Assembly (NCBI RefSeq): GCF_025150245.1
Contig: NZ_CP102279.1
Span: 547,001-611,000 of the forward strand
From: Dorea formicigenerans
GTDB lineage: Bacteria > Bacillota > Clostridia > Lachnospirales > Lachnospiraceae
Reading direction: 5' to 3'
Length of the DNA stretch: 64,000 nt
Each line of letters opens with the position of its first letter. The stretch's first letter is position 1. Under the pieces are notes generated by a model. That model was not told the DNA's origin. It searched no databases and was given only the letters and a program-made list of their open reading frames with translations. The position numbers and the translations under genes are program-made. This document shows positions 1-9,692 of this stretch, piece by piece.

Positions 1-357
1 GTGGAAGGTCTTGGACGATATATTCAAGATGTAAATGAAGCGAAACACACTGATATTTACATCAGGATGGAAGAATTCTGTGGTGATCATACATGGCAGG
101 AAGCAGCTATATTTATTAAAGAACAACTAGATCAGGACATTCCTGTACCGTACCTGCTTTTGCGCCATCAGAACGAAGCCTACAAAGACTATATCTGGCA
201 TTGGTTCCTGCTCACAGGATACGAAGAAAAAGATGAAAAAATGTACATCAAAACAGCAACTTATGGGGAAAGCGACACCTTCGAACTTGAAGACTTCTGG
301 AACACCGGCTGCGAAGAAAAAGGAGGCCTCATACGCCTTACACCACACTACAATTAA
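1..357 (+). CDS. C-terminal part of an unknown protein (5' end outside window)
   Basis: The frame is open from the first base and stops at TAA 355-357, giving about 118 residues. No ribosome site is visible because the sequence begins here, so the GTG at position 1 is probably internal. The end of the protein has a tyrosine/glycine-rich stretch (ATYGESDTFELEDFWNTG) and then GGLIRL, which faintly recalls the C-terminal half of papain-like C39-type folds, but I do not recognise the family. It is followed by a promoter-bearing gap, so it is the last gene of its unit. Confidence 0.55.
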   Translation: MEGLGRYIQDVNEAKHTDIYIRMEEFCGDHTWQEAAIFIKEQLDQDIPVPYLLLRHQNEAYKDYIWHWFLLTGYEEKDEKMYIKTATYGESDTFELEDFWNTGCEEKGGLIRLTPHYN

Positions 358-435
358 TTAGGTAACGTGTTTGACCATCCGGCTTTCAGATATAGAATAA
401 AAAGTAACAATAGAATATATCAGTACCAGGAAATA

Positions 436-464
436 TTGACGATACACCTAACCTACGCTACAAT
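436..464 (+). promoter_or_regulatory. Promoter of the cyclophilin gene
   Basis: TTGACG (436-441) and TACAAT (459-464) are separated by 17 bases, close to the sigma-A consensus. The predicted start near 471 leaves a 5' leader of roughly 115 bases before the ATG at 589. Confidence 0.6.
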
Positions 465-479
465 ATTACTCAGGATTTT

Positions 480-538
480 CGAAAATTACCGGGAACAGAA
501 TGACTGCAAATTTAGATTCGCTTTTCGGGTAATTTCCA
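480..538 (+). other. Long-range stem in the cyclophilin 5' leader
   Basis: GAAAATTACC (about 480-489) can pair with GGTAATTTCC (about 528-537), with about 37 bases between. No T-run follows, so it is not a standard terminator. Any role (mRNA stability or control) is conjecture. Confidence 0.3.
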
Positions 539-588
539 ACAATCTGAGAAAAATTAAAATAAAAATATAGAAGAAAGAGGTATACAAT

Positions 589-1107
589 ATGGCAAACCCA
601 ATCGTAACATTTGAAATGGAAAACGGTGACATTATGAAAGCAGAATTATATCCGGAAATTGCTCCGAACACAGTGAACAACTTTATTTCACTGGTTCAGA
701 ACGGATTCTATGACGGACTCATCTTCCACAGAGTGATTCGTGGATTCATGATCCAGGGCGGATGCCCGGATGGAACAGGCATGGGCGGTCCGGGATACAC
801 GATCAAAGGCGAGTTCTCACAGAATGGTTTTGCAAATGATTTAAGACACACAGAGGGTGTTCTTTCTATGGCAAGAGCAATGCATCCGGATTCAGCAGGT
901 TCCCAGTTCTTTATTATGCACAAGAATTCCCCGCATCTGGACGGAGCTTACGCTGCATTTGGTAAGATTACAGAAGGAATGGATATTGTAAATAAAATTG
1001 CTGAGACAGCAACCGATTACAGTGACAGACCACTGGAAGAGCAGAAGATGAAAAAAGTTACGGTAGACACAATGGGAGTAGAATACCCGGCTCCGGAGAG
1101 AGTTTAA
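589..1107 (+). CDS. Cyclophilin-type peptidyl-prolyl cis-trans isomerase
   Basis: A 172-residue single-domain cyclophilin that catalyses cis-trans isomerisation of proline bonds. Family motifs are present in order: the IAPNTVNNF segment, FHRVIRGFMIQGG carrying the catalytic arginine, GSQFFI, and HLDGAYAAFGKITEGMD. There is no signal peptide, so it is cytoplasmic. The ATG at 589 follows AAGAAAGAGG at good spacing. The length is typical of small bacterial PpiB-like enzymes. It is monocistronic or loosely linked to the ECF genes downstream, with a 42-base gap and no terminator between. Confidence 0.93.
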   Translation: MANPIVTFEMENGDIMKAELYPEIAPNTVNNFISLVQNGFYDGLIFHRVIRGFMIQGGCPDGTGMGGPGYTIKGEFSQNGFANDLRHTEGVLSMARAMHPDSAGSQFFIMHKNSPHLDGAYAAFGKITEGMDIVNKIAETATDYSDRPLEEQKMKKVTVDTMGVEYPAPERV

Positions 1108-1149
1108 GATAAAAGTAAACAGTTAAATTAGAGGAGGCACAAAAAGCCC

Positions 1150-2001
1150 ATGGATATGATACAGACAGACAAGCTGGTATTTGAATATGACAAACGGGAT
1201 GAAGATGGCAATATTATCGGCAAGTCCCGGGCAATCGATGAGGTGGATATCGATGTGAAAGAAGGGCAGTTTATTGCAATTCTTGGTCATAACGGTTCGG
1301 GAAAGTCCACATTTGCAAAACATATAAATGCGCTTCTTGTGCCAACTGATGGAACGATGTGGGTAGACGGACGTGACACGAAAGATCCGAACGAGCTGTG
1401 GAATGTAAGACAGAGTGCGGGCATGGTTTTTCAGAATCCAGACAATCAGATTATCGGAACGGTCGTGGAGGAAGATGTTGGATTTGGCCCGGAGAATCTG
1501 GGCGTACCAACCGATGAAATCTGGAAACGTGTAGAAGACAGTTTGAAATCTGTTGGAATGATTTCTTACCGGCATCATTCACCAAATAAGCTTTCCGGTG
1601 GACAGAAGCAGCGTGTAGCAATTGCCGGGGTCATCGCTATGGAGCCGAAATGCATCGTTCTTGATGAGCCGACAGCTATGCTGGACCCGATGGGGAGAAA
1701 AGAAGTTTTAAAAACAGTGCAGAAGTTAAGAGAGCAGAAGAAAGTTACGGTTATACTGATTACACATTATATGGAAGAAGTGGTCGATGCAGACAAGATT
1801 TATGTTATGGATCACGGGCATGTAGTGATGGAAGGAACACCGAAAGAAATCTTCTCTCAGGTCGATACATTGAAGCACTACAGATTAGATGTTCCGCAGG
1901 TGACGATTCTTGCGGACGAGCTTAAGAAACGAGGACTTGACATTCCGGATGGAATTTTGACGAAGGAAGAACTGGTGGAGGCATTATGTCAATTAAAATA
2001 G
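1150..2001 (+). CDS. ecfA1: ECF transporter ATP-binding subunit A1
   Basis: One of two ATPases that power an energy-coupling factor importer for vitamins or metals. It shows Walker [11 protein letters not shown], a Q-loop in MVFQNPDNQ, the signature [13 protein letters not shown] and Walker [14 protein letters not shown], with the C-terminal extension usual for EcfA. GAGGAGG lies just upstream; the ATG at 1150 is chosen, and an in-frame ATG at 1156 is a possible alternative. It overlaps ecfA2 by 16 bases, so the two are translationally coupled. No substrate-binding S subunit is nearby, which fits a shared (group II) ECF module serving S proteins encoded elsewhere. Confidence 0.93.
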   Translation: MDMIQTDKLVFEYDKRDEDGNIIGKSRAIDEVDIDVKEGQFIAILGHNGSGKSTFAKHINALLVPTDGTMWVDGRDTKDPNELWNVRQSAGMVFQNPDNQIIGTVVEEDVGFGPENLGVPTDEIWKRVEDSLKSVGMISYRHHSPNKLSGGQKQRVAIAGVIAMEPKCIVLDEPTAMLDPMGRKEVLKTVQKLREQKKVTVILITHYMEEVVDADKIYVMDHGHVVMEGTPKEIFSQVDTLKHYRLDVPQVTILADELKKRGLDIPDGILTKEELVEALCQLK

Positions 2002-2837
2002 AACATTTGAATTATGTATACAGTGAAGGCACAGCCTACGAAAAACATGCGTTAAAAGACATTTGCCTGGAGATTCCACATGGAGAATTTGTGGGGATCA
2101 TCGGACATACAGGTTCCGGAAAGTCTACGCTGATCCAGCATCTGAATGGACTGATCAAAGGAACAAGCGGAGCCATCTATTATAATGGAGAGAACATTTA
2201 CCAGGATGGGTACGATATGCGGGCACTCAGAAGCCAGGTGGGACTTGTGTTTCAATATCCGGAGCATCAGTTATTTGAAATAGATGTGCTGACAGATGTG
2301 TGTTTTGGACCGAAGAATCAGGGATTGTCACAGCAAGAGTGTGAGGCACGGGCGCTGGAGGCATTGAAGCTTGTAGGATTAAAAGAAAAATATTATAAAT
2401 CATCACCATTTGAACTCTCAGGAGGGCAGAAGCGAAGAGTTGCAATTGCCGGGGTACTGGCAATGCGTCCGAAGGTGCTTGTACTGGACGAGCCGACTGC
2501 GGGATTAGATCCGAAGGGGCGCGACGAGATTCTGGATCAGATTGCATATCTGCACAAGGAATCGGATCTGACGGTTATTCTGGTTTCCCATAGTATGGAG
2601 GATATCGCCAGATATGCGGATCGGTTGATTGTGATGAACAGTGGTGAAGTGATGTATAACGATACCCCGAAAAATGTGTTCGCACATTATCAGGAACTGG
2701 AGAAGGTCGGACTTGCAGCACCGCAGGTGACATACATTATGCATGATCTGAAGATGAAAGGATTCCCGGTAGGTGTGACTGCTACAACTGTAGGAGAGGC
2801 AGCAGATGAGATTATGCACGCATTAGGAAGACAATAG
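1986..2837 (+). CDS. ecfA2: ECF transporter ATP-binding subunit A2
   Basis: Partner ATPase of EcfA1 and the same length (283 residues). Walker [13 protein letters not shown], signature [13 protein letters not shown] and Walker [14 protein letters not shown] are intact, as is the switch histidine in LVSHSMED. The heterodimer sits on the cytoplasmic face and binds the EcfT coupling helices. The start ATG lies inside the end of ecfA1. A 46-base gap separates it from ecfT, which most likely belongs to the same transcript. Confidence 0.93.
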   Translation: MSIKIEHLNYVYSEGTAYEKHALKDICLEIPHGEFVGIIGHTGSGKSTLIQHLNGLIKGTSGAIYYNGENIYQDGYDMRALRSQVGLVFQYPEHQLFEIDVLTDVCFGPKNQGLSQQECEARALEALKLVGLKEKYYKSSPFELSGGQKRRVAIAGVLAMRPKVLVLDEPTAGLDPKGRDEILDQIAYLHKESDLTVILVSHSMEDIARYADRLIVMNSGEVMYNDTPKNVFAHYQELEKVGLAAPQVTYIMHDLKMKGFPVGVTATTVGEAADEIMHALGRQ

Positions 2838-2883
2838 CAAAAAAAGATAAAAGGCTTGTAAATAGATATTGGAGATATAAAAA

Positions 2884-3708
2884 ATGATTCGAGACATTAC
2901 AATAGGACAATATTATCCGGCAAAAAGTATATTGCACAGACTGGATCCAAGAGTGAAGGTTGTATCCACACTTTTATTCTTGATTTCATTATTCCTGTTT
3001 CGGAGTATTCCAGGATACATCATTGCGACCGCATTTCTTGTGATGGTAGTACGTTTGTCAAAAGTACCGTTTGGTTATATTGTGAAAGGTCTGAAGCCGA
3101 TTATCATGATTTTGATGTTGACGGTATTATTTCAGTTGTTCCTGACAAGAGGCGGTGCCACATTAGTTCACTGGTGGATCTTTACAATCACAGAAGAAGG
3201 ACTGGTAAATGCGGTGTATATGGCGATCCGATTGATTTATCTGATTATTGGATCATCATTAATGACATTTACAACGACGCCGAATGAGCTGACAGATGCT
3301 ATTGAGAAGCTGCTTGGACCGTTGAACAAAATTCATATTCCGGTTCACGAGATTGCTATGACAATGTCTATAGCACTTCGCTTTATCCCAATTCTTCTGG
3401 AGGAGACGGACAAGATTATGAAGGCACAGATTGCCAGGGGTGCAGATTTTGAAAGTGGAAATATGCTTCAAAGAGCAAAAGCTATGATTCCAATCCTTGT
3501 ACCGCTTTTTGTATCTGCGTTCCGCCATGCAAATGACCTTGCCATGGCGATGGAGGCAAGATGCTACCACGGAGGAGAAGGACGTACGAAGATGAAACCG
3601 CTTCGTTATGTGAGCCGTGACCGTGTGGCCTATGCAATTGTGATTCTTTATGTGGCAGCAGTATTCGTGATTGGAAGATATGTACCGTTTCATATCTGGA
3701 TTTTTTAA
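2884..3708 (+). CDS. ecfT: ECF transporter transmembrane subunit T
   Basis: A 274-residue integral membrane protein with a cluster of hydrophobic helices near residues 25-65, 70-90, 105-130 and 240-265, plus the cytoplasmic coupling region with the conserved arginine motifs (QIARGADFESG and MAMEARCYHGG), which dock onto the two ATPases. It completes an EcfA1-A2-T module. The start follows GGAGATATAAAAA, a weak but usable ribosome site. truA follows after 16 bases, the usual order in Firmicutes. Confidence 0.92.
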   Translation: MIRDITIGQYYPAKSILHRLDPRVKVVSTLLFLISLFLFRSIPGYIIATAFLVMVVRLSKVPFGYIVKGLKPIIMILMLTVLFQLFLTRGGATLVHWWIFTITEEGLVNAVYMAIRLIYLIIGSSLMTFTTTPNELTDAIEKLLGPLNKIHIPVHEIAMTMSIALRFIPILLEETDKIMKAQIARGADFESGNMLQRAKAMIPILVPLFVSAFRHANDLAMAMEARCYHGGEGRTKMKPLRYVSRDRVAYAIVILYVAAVFVIGRYVPFHIWIF

Positions 3709-3724
3709 CAGGAGGTTTTGAAGA

Positions 3725-4525
3725 GTGAGAAGAATTCGGATAGTAGTTGCCTATGACGGTACCAATTACTGTGGCTGGCAGATTCAGCCGAACGGTATTA
3801 CAATAGAAGAAATCCTAAATAGACAGATCAGTAAACTGACCGGAGAAGATATCCGGATCATAGGTGCAAGCCGGACAGATTCCGGAGTACATGCACTTGG
3901 AAATGTAGCCGTTTTTGATACAGAATCCCGGATTCCGGGAGACCGGTTCGCATACGCACTGAATCAGAAGATGCCGGAAGATATTGTGATCGTAAGATCT
4001 GACGAAGTGCAGATAGATTGGCATCCGAGATATCAGAACGAGATATCCAAAACATATGAATATCACATTTATAACGCGAAGGTGAGAAATCCGCTGAAAA
4101 ACCGGTACAGCACCTTCGTTTCTTTCGATTTAGATGTGGAAAAGATGAGACAAGGTGCGAAATACATTTTAGGGGAGCATGATTTTGCAAGCTTCTGCAA
4201 TGTACGGACTAATGCGAAAGATACCGTGCGTACAGTGCATGAAATAACAATTAAAGAGATTCCAATGGATAAGTTCCAGGCTTCGAATTGGGGACAGGAA
4301 AATTCAAATTTAGAAAATGAAAAAGAAATCGTTATTCGTGTAACGGGAAACGGCTTCCTATATAATATGGTTCGTATCATTGCCGGAACGTTGATCCGTG
4401 TGGGGCGTGGATTCTATGAACCAGAGAAAATCAGAGATATTCTGGAGGCGAAGGAACATACTTCCGAGGGAATAACAGCACCGCCGAATGGACTGGTGCT
4501 TGTATCAATAGATTATCCACTGTAA
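3725..4525 (+). CDS. truA: tRNA pseudouridine(38-40) synthase
   Basis: Converts uridines 38-40 of the tRNA anticodon arm to pseudouridine. The N-terminus RIVVAYDGTNYCGWQ and the motif ASRTDSGVHALGN, with the catalytic aspartate, are diagnostic, and GNGFLYNMVRIIAGTL is the conserved C-terminal RNA-binding element. The GTG start at 3725 is preceded by GGAGG at good spacing. It is the last gene of the ecf unit. The 266-residue length is normal, apart from a slightly long polar insertion around residues 185-200. Confidence 0.94.
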   Translation: MRRIRIVVAYDGTNYCGWQIQPNGITIEEILNRQISKLTGEDIRIIGASRTDSGVHALGNVAVFDTESRIPGDRFAYALNQKMPEDIVIVRSDEVQIDWHPRYQNEISKTYEYHIYNAKVRNPLKNRYSTFVSFDLDVEKMRQGAKYILGEHDFASFCNVRTNAKDTVRTVHEITIKEIPMDKFQASNWGQENSNLENEKEIVIRVTGNGFLYNMVRIIAGTLIRVGRGFYEPEKIRDILEAKEHTSEGITAPPNGLVLVSIDYPL

Positions 4526-4588
4526 ACGCTTTCAACAGAAGAATATAAGAAAAATGTAAGAAAAAAATAAGAAATTTGTATTTTTTCT

Positions 4589-4617
4589 TTGAATTATTAA
4601 GAACTCTGTGATAAACT
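4589..4617 (+). promoter_or_regulatory. Likely promoter of hppA
   Basis: TTGAAT (4589-4594), a 17-base spacer and TAAACT (4612-4617) lie 36 bases upstream of the hppA start in AT-rich sequence. It is only a partial match to consensus. Confidence 0.4.
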
Positions 4618-4652
4618 ATCTAGGATATATAATTCTATGGAGGGATTGGACA

Positions 4653-6635
4653 ATGGACAATTACATGTATCTGGTTCCGGTTGCGGCTGTAGTAGCTTTG
4701 TTATTTGCTGCATACCTTGCAAATAAAGTAAGCAAAATGGACGCTGGAACTGACAGAATGAAAGAGATTGCAGATGCAATCGCTGAAGGTGCTCGTGCAT
4801 TCTTAGGTGCAGAGTACAAGATTCTTGTTATCTTCGTTGCAGTACTTTTCGTACTGATCGGAGTAGGAATTCAAAACTGGATTGAAGCTATTTGTTTCGT
4901 AGTTGGAGCGCTGTTCTCAACAATCGCAGGATACTGCGGAATGACAGTTGCTACAAAAGCTAACGTTAGAACAGCTAACGCTGCAAAAGAGCACGGAATG
5001 AACAAAGCTCTTTCAATTGCATTCTCAGGCGGAGCCGTTATGGGAATGTGCGTAGCAGGACTTGGCGCACTTGGTGTCAGCCTTGTTTACATTTTTACTA
5101 AGAACACAGACGTATTATTTGGATTCAGTCTTGGTGCTTCATCTATCGCGCTTTTCGCACGTGTAGGTGGAGGAATCTATACAAAGGCAGCTGACGTTGG
5201 AGCTGACCTTGTAGGTAAAGTTGAGGCTGGTATTCCAGAGGATGACCCGCGTAACCCGGCAGTTATCGCTGACAACGTTGGAGATAATGTAGGTGACGTA
5301 GCAGGAATGGGTGCTGACCTGTTCGAGTCATATGTTGGATCATTAGTATCTGCTCTGACACTTGGTGTTGCTGTGGCAGCTGTAGAAGGAGTATTATTCC
5401 CACTGGCTATTTCCGGATGTGGACTGATCGCTTCTATCATTGCTACATTCTTTGTAAAAGGTGATGAGAACTCTAACCCGCAGAAAGCTCTTACAAGAGG
5501 AAGCTATGTATCTGCAGCATTAGTTATCATCGTATCTCTGGCACTTAGCTGGACATTATTTGGAAACATGAACGCAGCAATCGCAGTCATCGCTGGTCTG
5601 ATTGTCGGTGTTATCATTGGTAATATTACAGAGTACTACACATCTGCAGATTACAAACCGGTTCAGGGAATCGGAGAGCAGTCTGAGACAGGTGCAGCTA
5701 CAACAATCATCAGTGGACTTGCAGTTGGTATGAAATCAACAGCTATCCCACTTCTTCTGATCTGTGTAGCTATCTTTATTTCATATCAGACATTTGGACT
5801 TTACGGAATTGCTCTTGCAGCCGTAGGTATGCTTTCAACAACAGGTATCACTGTTGCAGTTGATGCTTATGGACCGATCGCTGACAATGCCGGTGGTATT
5901 GCAGAGATGTCTGGTCTTGAGGAGTCAGTTCGTGACATCACAGACAAACTTGACTCTGTTGGTAACACAACAGCAGCTATGGGTAAAGGATTCGCTATCG
6001 GATCTGCAGCTCTTACAGCACTTGCACTGTTCGTATCATACGCACAGGCAGTTAAACTTGATTCCATCAGTATCCTTGATTACAAAGTAATCATCGGTAT
6101 CTTCATCGGTGGTATGCTTACATTCCTGTTCTCCGCATTTACAATGGAGTCAGTATCTAAAGCAGCTTACAAGATGATCGAGGAAGTTAGACGTCAGTTC
6201 CGTGAGAAACCGGGCATCATGAAAGGTGAGGAGAAACCGGACTACAAGTCATGTGTAGGAATTTCTACAACAGCAGCTCTTCACGAGATGCTTCTCCCAG
6301 GAGTTATGGCAGTAGCAGCTCCATTGGTTGTAGGTATCGTTCTTGGCGTTGAGGCTCTTGGCGGACTTCTTGCAGGAGCTCTTGTAACAGGAGTTCTTAT
6401 GGCAATCTTCATGTCCAACGCAGGTGGAGCATGGGATAACGCTAAGAAGTACATCGAGACAGGACATCACGGTGGAAAAGGAAGCGAGGCTCACAAAGCA
6501 GCCGTTGTTGGTGATACAGTAGGAGATCCGTTCAAGGATACTTCAGGACCGTCAATCAACATCCTGATCAAACTTATGACAGTAGTATCTCTCGTATTCG
6601 CACCATTATTCTTATCAATTGGTGGATTACTGTAA
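4653..6635 (+). CDS. hppA: Membrane-bound ion-pumping pyrophosphatase
   Basis: Hydrolyses pyrophosphate and pumps H+ and/or Na+ across the membrane. The product is about 660 residues with around 16 hydrophobic helices. The catalytic region contains [20 protein letters not shown] followed by [19 protein letters not shown], and a second conserved acidic cluster [15 protein letters not shown] lies near the C-terminus. [10 protein letters not shown] carries Ala where K+-independent enzymes have Lys, pointing to the K+-dependent class. The ion pumped cannot be settled by eye. The ATG at 4653 is preferred because GGAGGG lies 8 bases upstream; an in-frame start at 4608 lacks one. A strong terminator follows. 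Confidence 0.94.
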   Translation: MDNYMYLVPVAAVVALLFAAYLANKVSKMDAGTDRMKEIADAIAEGARAFLGAEYKILVIFVAVLFVLIGVGIQNWIEAICFVVGALFSTIAGYCGMTVATKANVRTANAAKEHGMNKALSIAFSGGAVMGMCVAGLGALGVSLVYIFTKNTDVLFGFSLGASSIALFARVGGGIYTKAADVGADLVGKVEAGIPEDDPRNPAVIADNVGDNVGDVAGMGADLFESYVGSLVSALTLGVAVAAVEGVLFPLAISGCGLIASIIATFFVKGDENSNPQKALTRGSYVSAALVIIVSLALSWTLFGNMNAAIAVIAGLIVGVIIGNITEYYTSADYKPVQGIGEQSETGAATTIISGLAVGMKSTAIPLLLICVAIFISYQTFGLYGIALAAVGMLSTTGITVAVDAYGPIADNAGGIAEMSGLEESVRDITDKLDSVGNTTAAMGKGFAIGSAALTALALFVSYAQAVKLDSISILDYKVIIGIFIGGMLTFLFSAFTMESVSKAAYKMIEEVRRQFREKPGIMKGEEKPDYKSCVGISTTAALHEMLLPGVMAVAAPLVVGIVLGVEALGGLLAGALVTGVLMAIFMSNAGGAWDNAKKYIETGHHGGKGSEAHKAAVVGDTVGDPFKDTSGPSINILIKLMTVVSLVFAPLFLSIGGLL

Positions 6636-6652
6636 TACATATTATGAGATTA

Positions 6653-6685
6653 AAAACGAGACATTGAAAAATGTCTCGTTTTTTT
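6653..6685. terminator. Bidirectional terminator between hppA and the DUF3343 gene
   Basis: AACGAGACATT and AATGTCTCGTT pair around a GAAA loop, with A-runs on the left and a T-run on the right, so it can end transcripts from both sides of this convergent junction. Confidence 0.85.
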
Positions 6686-6691
6686 ACGCAA

Positions 6692-6970
6692 TTAACAATA
6701 TCGGTCTCTCTTTTTATGAAGTTGGTTCTCTAATGGAACGATGCTGACATATTCTGCGTTGTTCTCTTCGATGCATGTTCTGGCAGCTTCAATATCATCA
6801 GGATGTATCAGAAGCGCCATTCCACAGGCGGCTTTGCCATCTGTCGCCCGAGGGGCAGGTGCGATACGATTCGGGATATCGTGATCGCACAGAAGTTCGT
6901 GGAGCATCATCCCCTGGGTGTGATTATCAAAGAGTATGTAATAGCGGATATGTTCGTTTTTATCTTCCAT
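6692..6970 (-). CDS. DUF3343 family protein
   Basis: A 92-residue protein of the DUF3343 family (sometimes described as putative Se/S carrier-like). The visible core is YYILFDNHTQGMMLHELL near the N-terminus and then KAACGMALLI with a single conserved cysteine. Its ATG overlaps the stop codon of the dehydratase-like gene by one base, so it is translationally coupled to it. DUF3343 genes are often found beside 2-hydroxyacyl-CoA dehydratase-like proteins; the molecular role is unknown. Confidence 0.8.
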   Translation of the reverse strand: MEDKNEHIRYYILFDNHTQGMMLHELLCDHDIPNRIAPAPRATDGKAACGMALLIHPDDIEAARTCIEENNAEYVSIVPLENQLHKKRDRYC

Positions 6971-8244
6971 TATTTGCTTAACATCTCCACAAATGCACCG
7001 ATTCTTGTACGGAGCTGTTCAGCATCTGTATCGGTGTAATCTGTTTCCAGAGAGAGAACCGGAATGTTCTTTTCTTTTAATGCTTCAGCAACTGCGCGTT
7101 TCTCTGTATCATACAGGCAGCAGAACATGAGGCTGCAGTCGATGACTCCATCTACCTGGTATTCATCTACCATGCGGAGAATGTCATCGATACGTCCGGT
7201 GTTCGGTGTGAAGCAAGCACAGTTTGTCTTCATGTAACGTCTGGACAGATTCATGAACTGCTCGTCCAGTGTCTCGCCAGATTCATCAACAAGGTTTTCG
7301 AAGTATCTTGTTCCGGTACACATCTCTTCACAGACAACAGCAGCGCCGCTTGTCTCAATGATATTGTGTAATTTCCAGTTTGGAACTGCAAGAGGTGTTC
7401 CTGTAATCAGGATACGTTTTGTTCCTTCCGGAACGACAGATACACCATCTTTGATGCGCTGCTCCAGTTCGTCAGCCAGGCGGTTACACATCTGAGCACA
7501 ACGTACCGGATCATCAAAGAAGGAAATCTGAGTCATAAGCAGAGCATCACGTCCGGAGATTGGCAGACATTTTGACTTTCTGCAATCATAAACTCTCTGC
7601 ATTGCTTTTCGTTTTTCGTTACAGATTTTGATTGCCTCAGCAAGTTTTTCCGGTGTTACTTTGTTACCAGTGAAATCTTCTACAACTTTTGCAAAATCAG
7701 CAATTTCATCTTTCCATTTTACAATATCTTTTTCGCGTTTCATCTGAGGAACGTCCATAATATGCATCGGAACGTCTTTTCCAAGAATCTCATAAGCTTT
7801 CTTTTTGCCATCACATGTAGTTTCCCCGACATACATGTCTGCAATACGGAAGAATGGGCAGGTACGTCCAAGTCTTGCACCAACAGAAGCTTTTACAAGC
7901 GGGCACATATTTTTCGGCAGGACTTTTTCACCGTCCGGAACCCAGAACTGGGAACCACCACAGAGTCCGGTCACAATACCATTAGCAGCGATGACAACTT
8001 CATCTGGTACATATACGCAAAATGTTCCGAATACTTTGCGTCCTTTTTTCTGCTCCTCAATTAATTCAGCCGGGCGGATACCATGTACCTCAGCAATGAC
8101 CATATCCCAGAAATCCATTGCTTTCGGTCGGTTCTCCTGTGTCATAAATACATCCCCAACTGCTGTTGGAAGAACCTGACAGAGATTGTCGTGATTATTG
8201 ATATCCATTCCAAGGTCTTCCCACATTTTTACATAATCAGCCAT
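6970..8244 (-). CDS. 2-hydroxyacyl-CoA dehydratase D-component-like Fe-S protein
   Basis: A 424-residue member of the HgdB/FldC/BcrB-like family. Cysteines expected to bind iron-sulfur clusters are scattered through it: CPLVKASVGARLGRTCPFF, CEEMCTGTRYF, CACFTPNTG and DCSLMFCCLYD. No second subunit or ATPase activator is adjacent, so a stand-alone double-cubane-cluster-type reductase is as plausible as a true dehydratase. GAGGAGG stands 8 bases before the ATG at 8244, which excludes the longer in-frame start at 8292. It is divergent from the CobW GTPase gene and co-transcribed with DUF3343. Confidence 0.82.
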   Translation of the reverse strand: MADYVKMWEDLGMDINNHDNLCQVLPTAVGDVFMTQENRPKAMDFWDMVIAEVHGIRPAELIEEQKKGRKVFGTFCVYVPDEVVIAANGIVTGLCGGSQFWVPDGEKVLPKNMCPLVKASVGARLGRTCPFFRIADMYVGETTCDGKKKAYEILGKDVPMHIMDVPQMKREKDIVKWKDEIADFAKVVEDFTGNKVTPEKLAEAIKICNEKRKAMQRVYDCRKSKCLPISGRDALLMTQISFFDDPVRCAQMCNRLADELEQRIKDGVSVVPEGTKRILITGTPLAVPNWKLHNIIETSGAAVVCEEMCTGTRYFENLVDESGETLDEQFMNLSRRYMKTNCACFTPNTGRIDDILRMVDEYQVDGVIDCSLMFCCLYDTEKRAVAEALKEKNIPVLSLETDYTDTDAEQLRTRIGAFVEMLSK

Positions 8245-8435
8245 GTTATTATTCCTCCTCTTTGACATTGACTCTTTGATTGTTAGAATCAAACATACAT
8301 TGCGATTAATCCTATGTGATTATTGTAAGAAATAACGAATGAGTTAGTCAATGCATACGTAAGATTGTGCAAAATAACTATAAATAATGAACTTTTATAG
8401 AAAAAATAAATAGGTTAGCTTTGGCTTACATAGCC

Positions 8436-8464
8436 TTGAAACACAACATTTTTTGTGTTAATAT
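8436..8464 (+). promoter_or_regulatory. CobW gene promoter with overlapping palindromic operator
   Basis: TTGAAA (8436-8441), 17 bases, then TAATAT (8459-8464). The spacer is almost filled by an inverted repeat AACACAA-N6-TTGTGTT (8440-8459), well placed for a dimeric repressor. The regulator is not identified. The rest of 8245-8513 is AT-rich and must also hold the minus-strand promoter of the dehydratase-like gene. Confidence 0.55.
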
Positions 8465-8513
8465 AAAAAACGGAACATATTTTTGTATTTAATATCGAAG
8501 AGAGGTAATAAAC

Positions 8514-9665
8514 GTGACAAAAGTAGACATTATATCTGGATTCCTTGGAGCCGGAAAGACTACATTTATTAAAGAACTGATTGAAAAAGTTTTCGCAGGC
8601 GAGAAGCTTGTGCTGATTGAAAATGAATTTGGTGAGATTGGTATTGACGGTGGATTTCTTCAGGATGCAGGAATCGAGATTACTGAAATGAACTCAGGCT
8701 GCATCTGCTGTACACTGGTTGGAGATTTTAGTGTAGCACTTAAAAAAGTACTGGATGAGTATCACCCGGATCACGTAATTATTGAGCCATCAGGAGTCGG
8801 CAAACTTTCTGATGTTGCAGCAGCGATTGAAAATGTAAAAGAAGATGCAGACATTGAAATAGAAGGAAGAATTACAGTTGTAGATGGAAAGAAAGCGAAA
8901 ATGTATCTGGACAACTTTGGAGAGTTTTTCGAGAACCAGGTAGAGCATGCATCGACAATCGTAATCAGCAGAACTCAGAATATGACAGACGAGAAGATAG
9001 AGGCTTGTGTACATCTTTTAAGAGAGAAGAATGACAAGGCTACAATCATTTCCACACCGTGGGATCAGTTGAGCGGAGACGCAATCTGTCACGCTCTCGA
9101 GCACGGTGCAGAGATCGAAGGATTATTCGAGCATCATCATGACCATGACGAGGAGTGTACATGCGGTCATCACCATGAGCATCATCACGATCATGACGAG
9201 GAGTGTGGATGCGGCCATCACCATGAGCATCATCACGACCATGATGAGGAGTGTACATGCGGCCATCACCATGAGCATCATCACGATCATGACGAGGAGT
9301 GTGGATGCGGTCATCACCATGAGCATCATCACGACCATGATGAGGAGTGTAGTTGTGGATGCGGCCACCACCATCATCACCATGCGGATGAAGTGTTCAC
9401 AAGCTGGGGTAAGGAAACTGCGCACAAGTACACAGAGGAAGAGCTGGATTACTTATTGAAAGCATTGTCTGAGACAGATGCTTATGGAACAATCCTTCGT
9501 TCCAAAGGAATTATCCAGATGACAGACGGTAACTGGAAGCAGTTTGATCTTGTTCCGCAGGAGTATGAGGTCAGAGATGGAAATGCTGATTATTCAGGAC
9601 GTATGGTTGTAATTGGAACAGATCTCAAAGAAGACGAACTGGCTAAATTATTCCATGTACAATAG
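8514..9665 (+). CDS. CobW/COG0523 G3E GTPase with His-rich metal-binding repeat
   Basis: A 383-residue GTPase of the metallochaperone family. Walker A GFLGAGKTTF is at residues 9-18, ENEFGEIGIDG follows, and the metal-binding CxCC motif (NSGCICC) is near residue 65. From about residue 207 to 290 there are five 16-residue repeats of the type HHHDHDEECTCGHHHE. A CobW C-terminal domain follows. The GTG start has AGAGAGG upstream. The His/Cys/Asp-rich stretch suggests Zn, Ni or Co handling, but the metal and client are unknown. A second CobW-like gene follows after 27 bases. Confidence 0.88.
   Translation: MTKVDIISGFLGAGKTTFIKELIEKVFAGEKLVLIENEFGEIGIDGGFLQDAGIEITEMNSGCICCTLVGDFSVALKKVLDEYHPDHVIIEPSGVGKLSDVAAAIENVKEDADIEIEGRITVVDGKKAKMYLDNFGEFFENQVEHASTIVISRTQNMTDEKIEACVHLLREKNDKATIISTPWDQLSGDAICHALEHGAEIEGLFEHHHDHDEECTCGHHHEHHHDHDEECGCGHHHEHHHDHDEECTCGHHHEHHHDHDEECGCGHHHEHHHDHDEECSCGCGHHHHHHADEVFTSWGKETAHKYTEEELDYLLKALSETDAYGTILRSKGIIQMTDGNWKQFDLVPQEYEVRDGNADYSGRMVVIGTDLKEDELAKLFHVQ
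9132..9371 (+). repeat. Five tandem 48-bp repeats inside the CobW gene
   Basis: Units start near 9132, 9180, 9228, 9276 and 9324. They alternate between TGTACATGCGG and TGTGGATGCGG at the cysteine pair, so the higher-order unit may be 96 bp. The last copy is shortened and changed. The array is in frame and codes for the His-rich metal-binding region. Confidence 0.9.
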
Positions 9666-9692
9666 TAAAGATATAAAGGAGCAGCAAAAACA

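Noticed and set aside
367-570. 67-codon open frame before the cyclophilin gene
   Set aside because: Spans the promoter and leader hairpin, has no ribosome site and a low-complexity end.
9046-9425. Repeat array resembling a CRISPR or several overlapping open frames on both strands
   Set aside because: The units are contiguous 48-bp coding repeats without spacers, in frame with the CobW GTPase; the other frames are by-products of the repeat.
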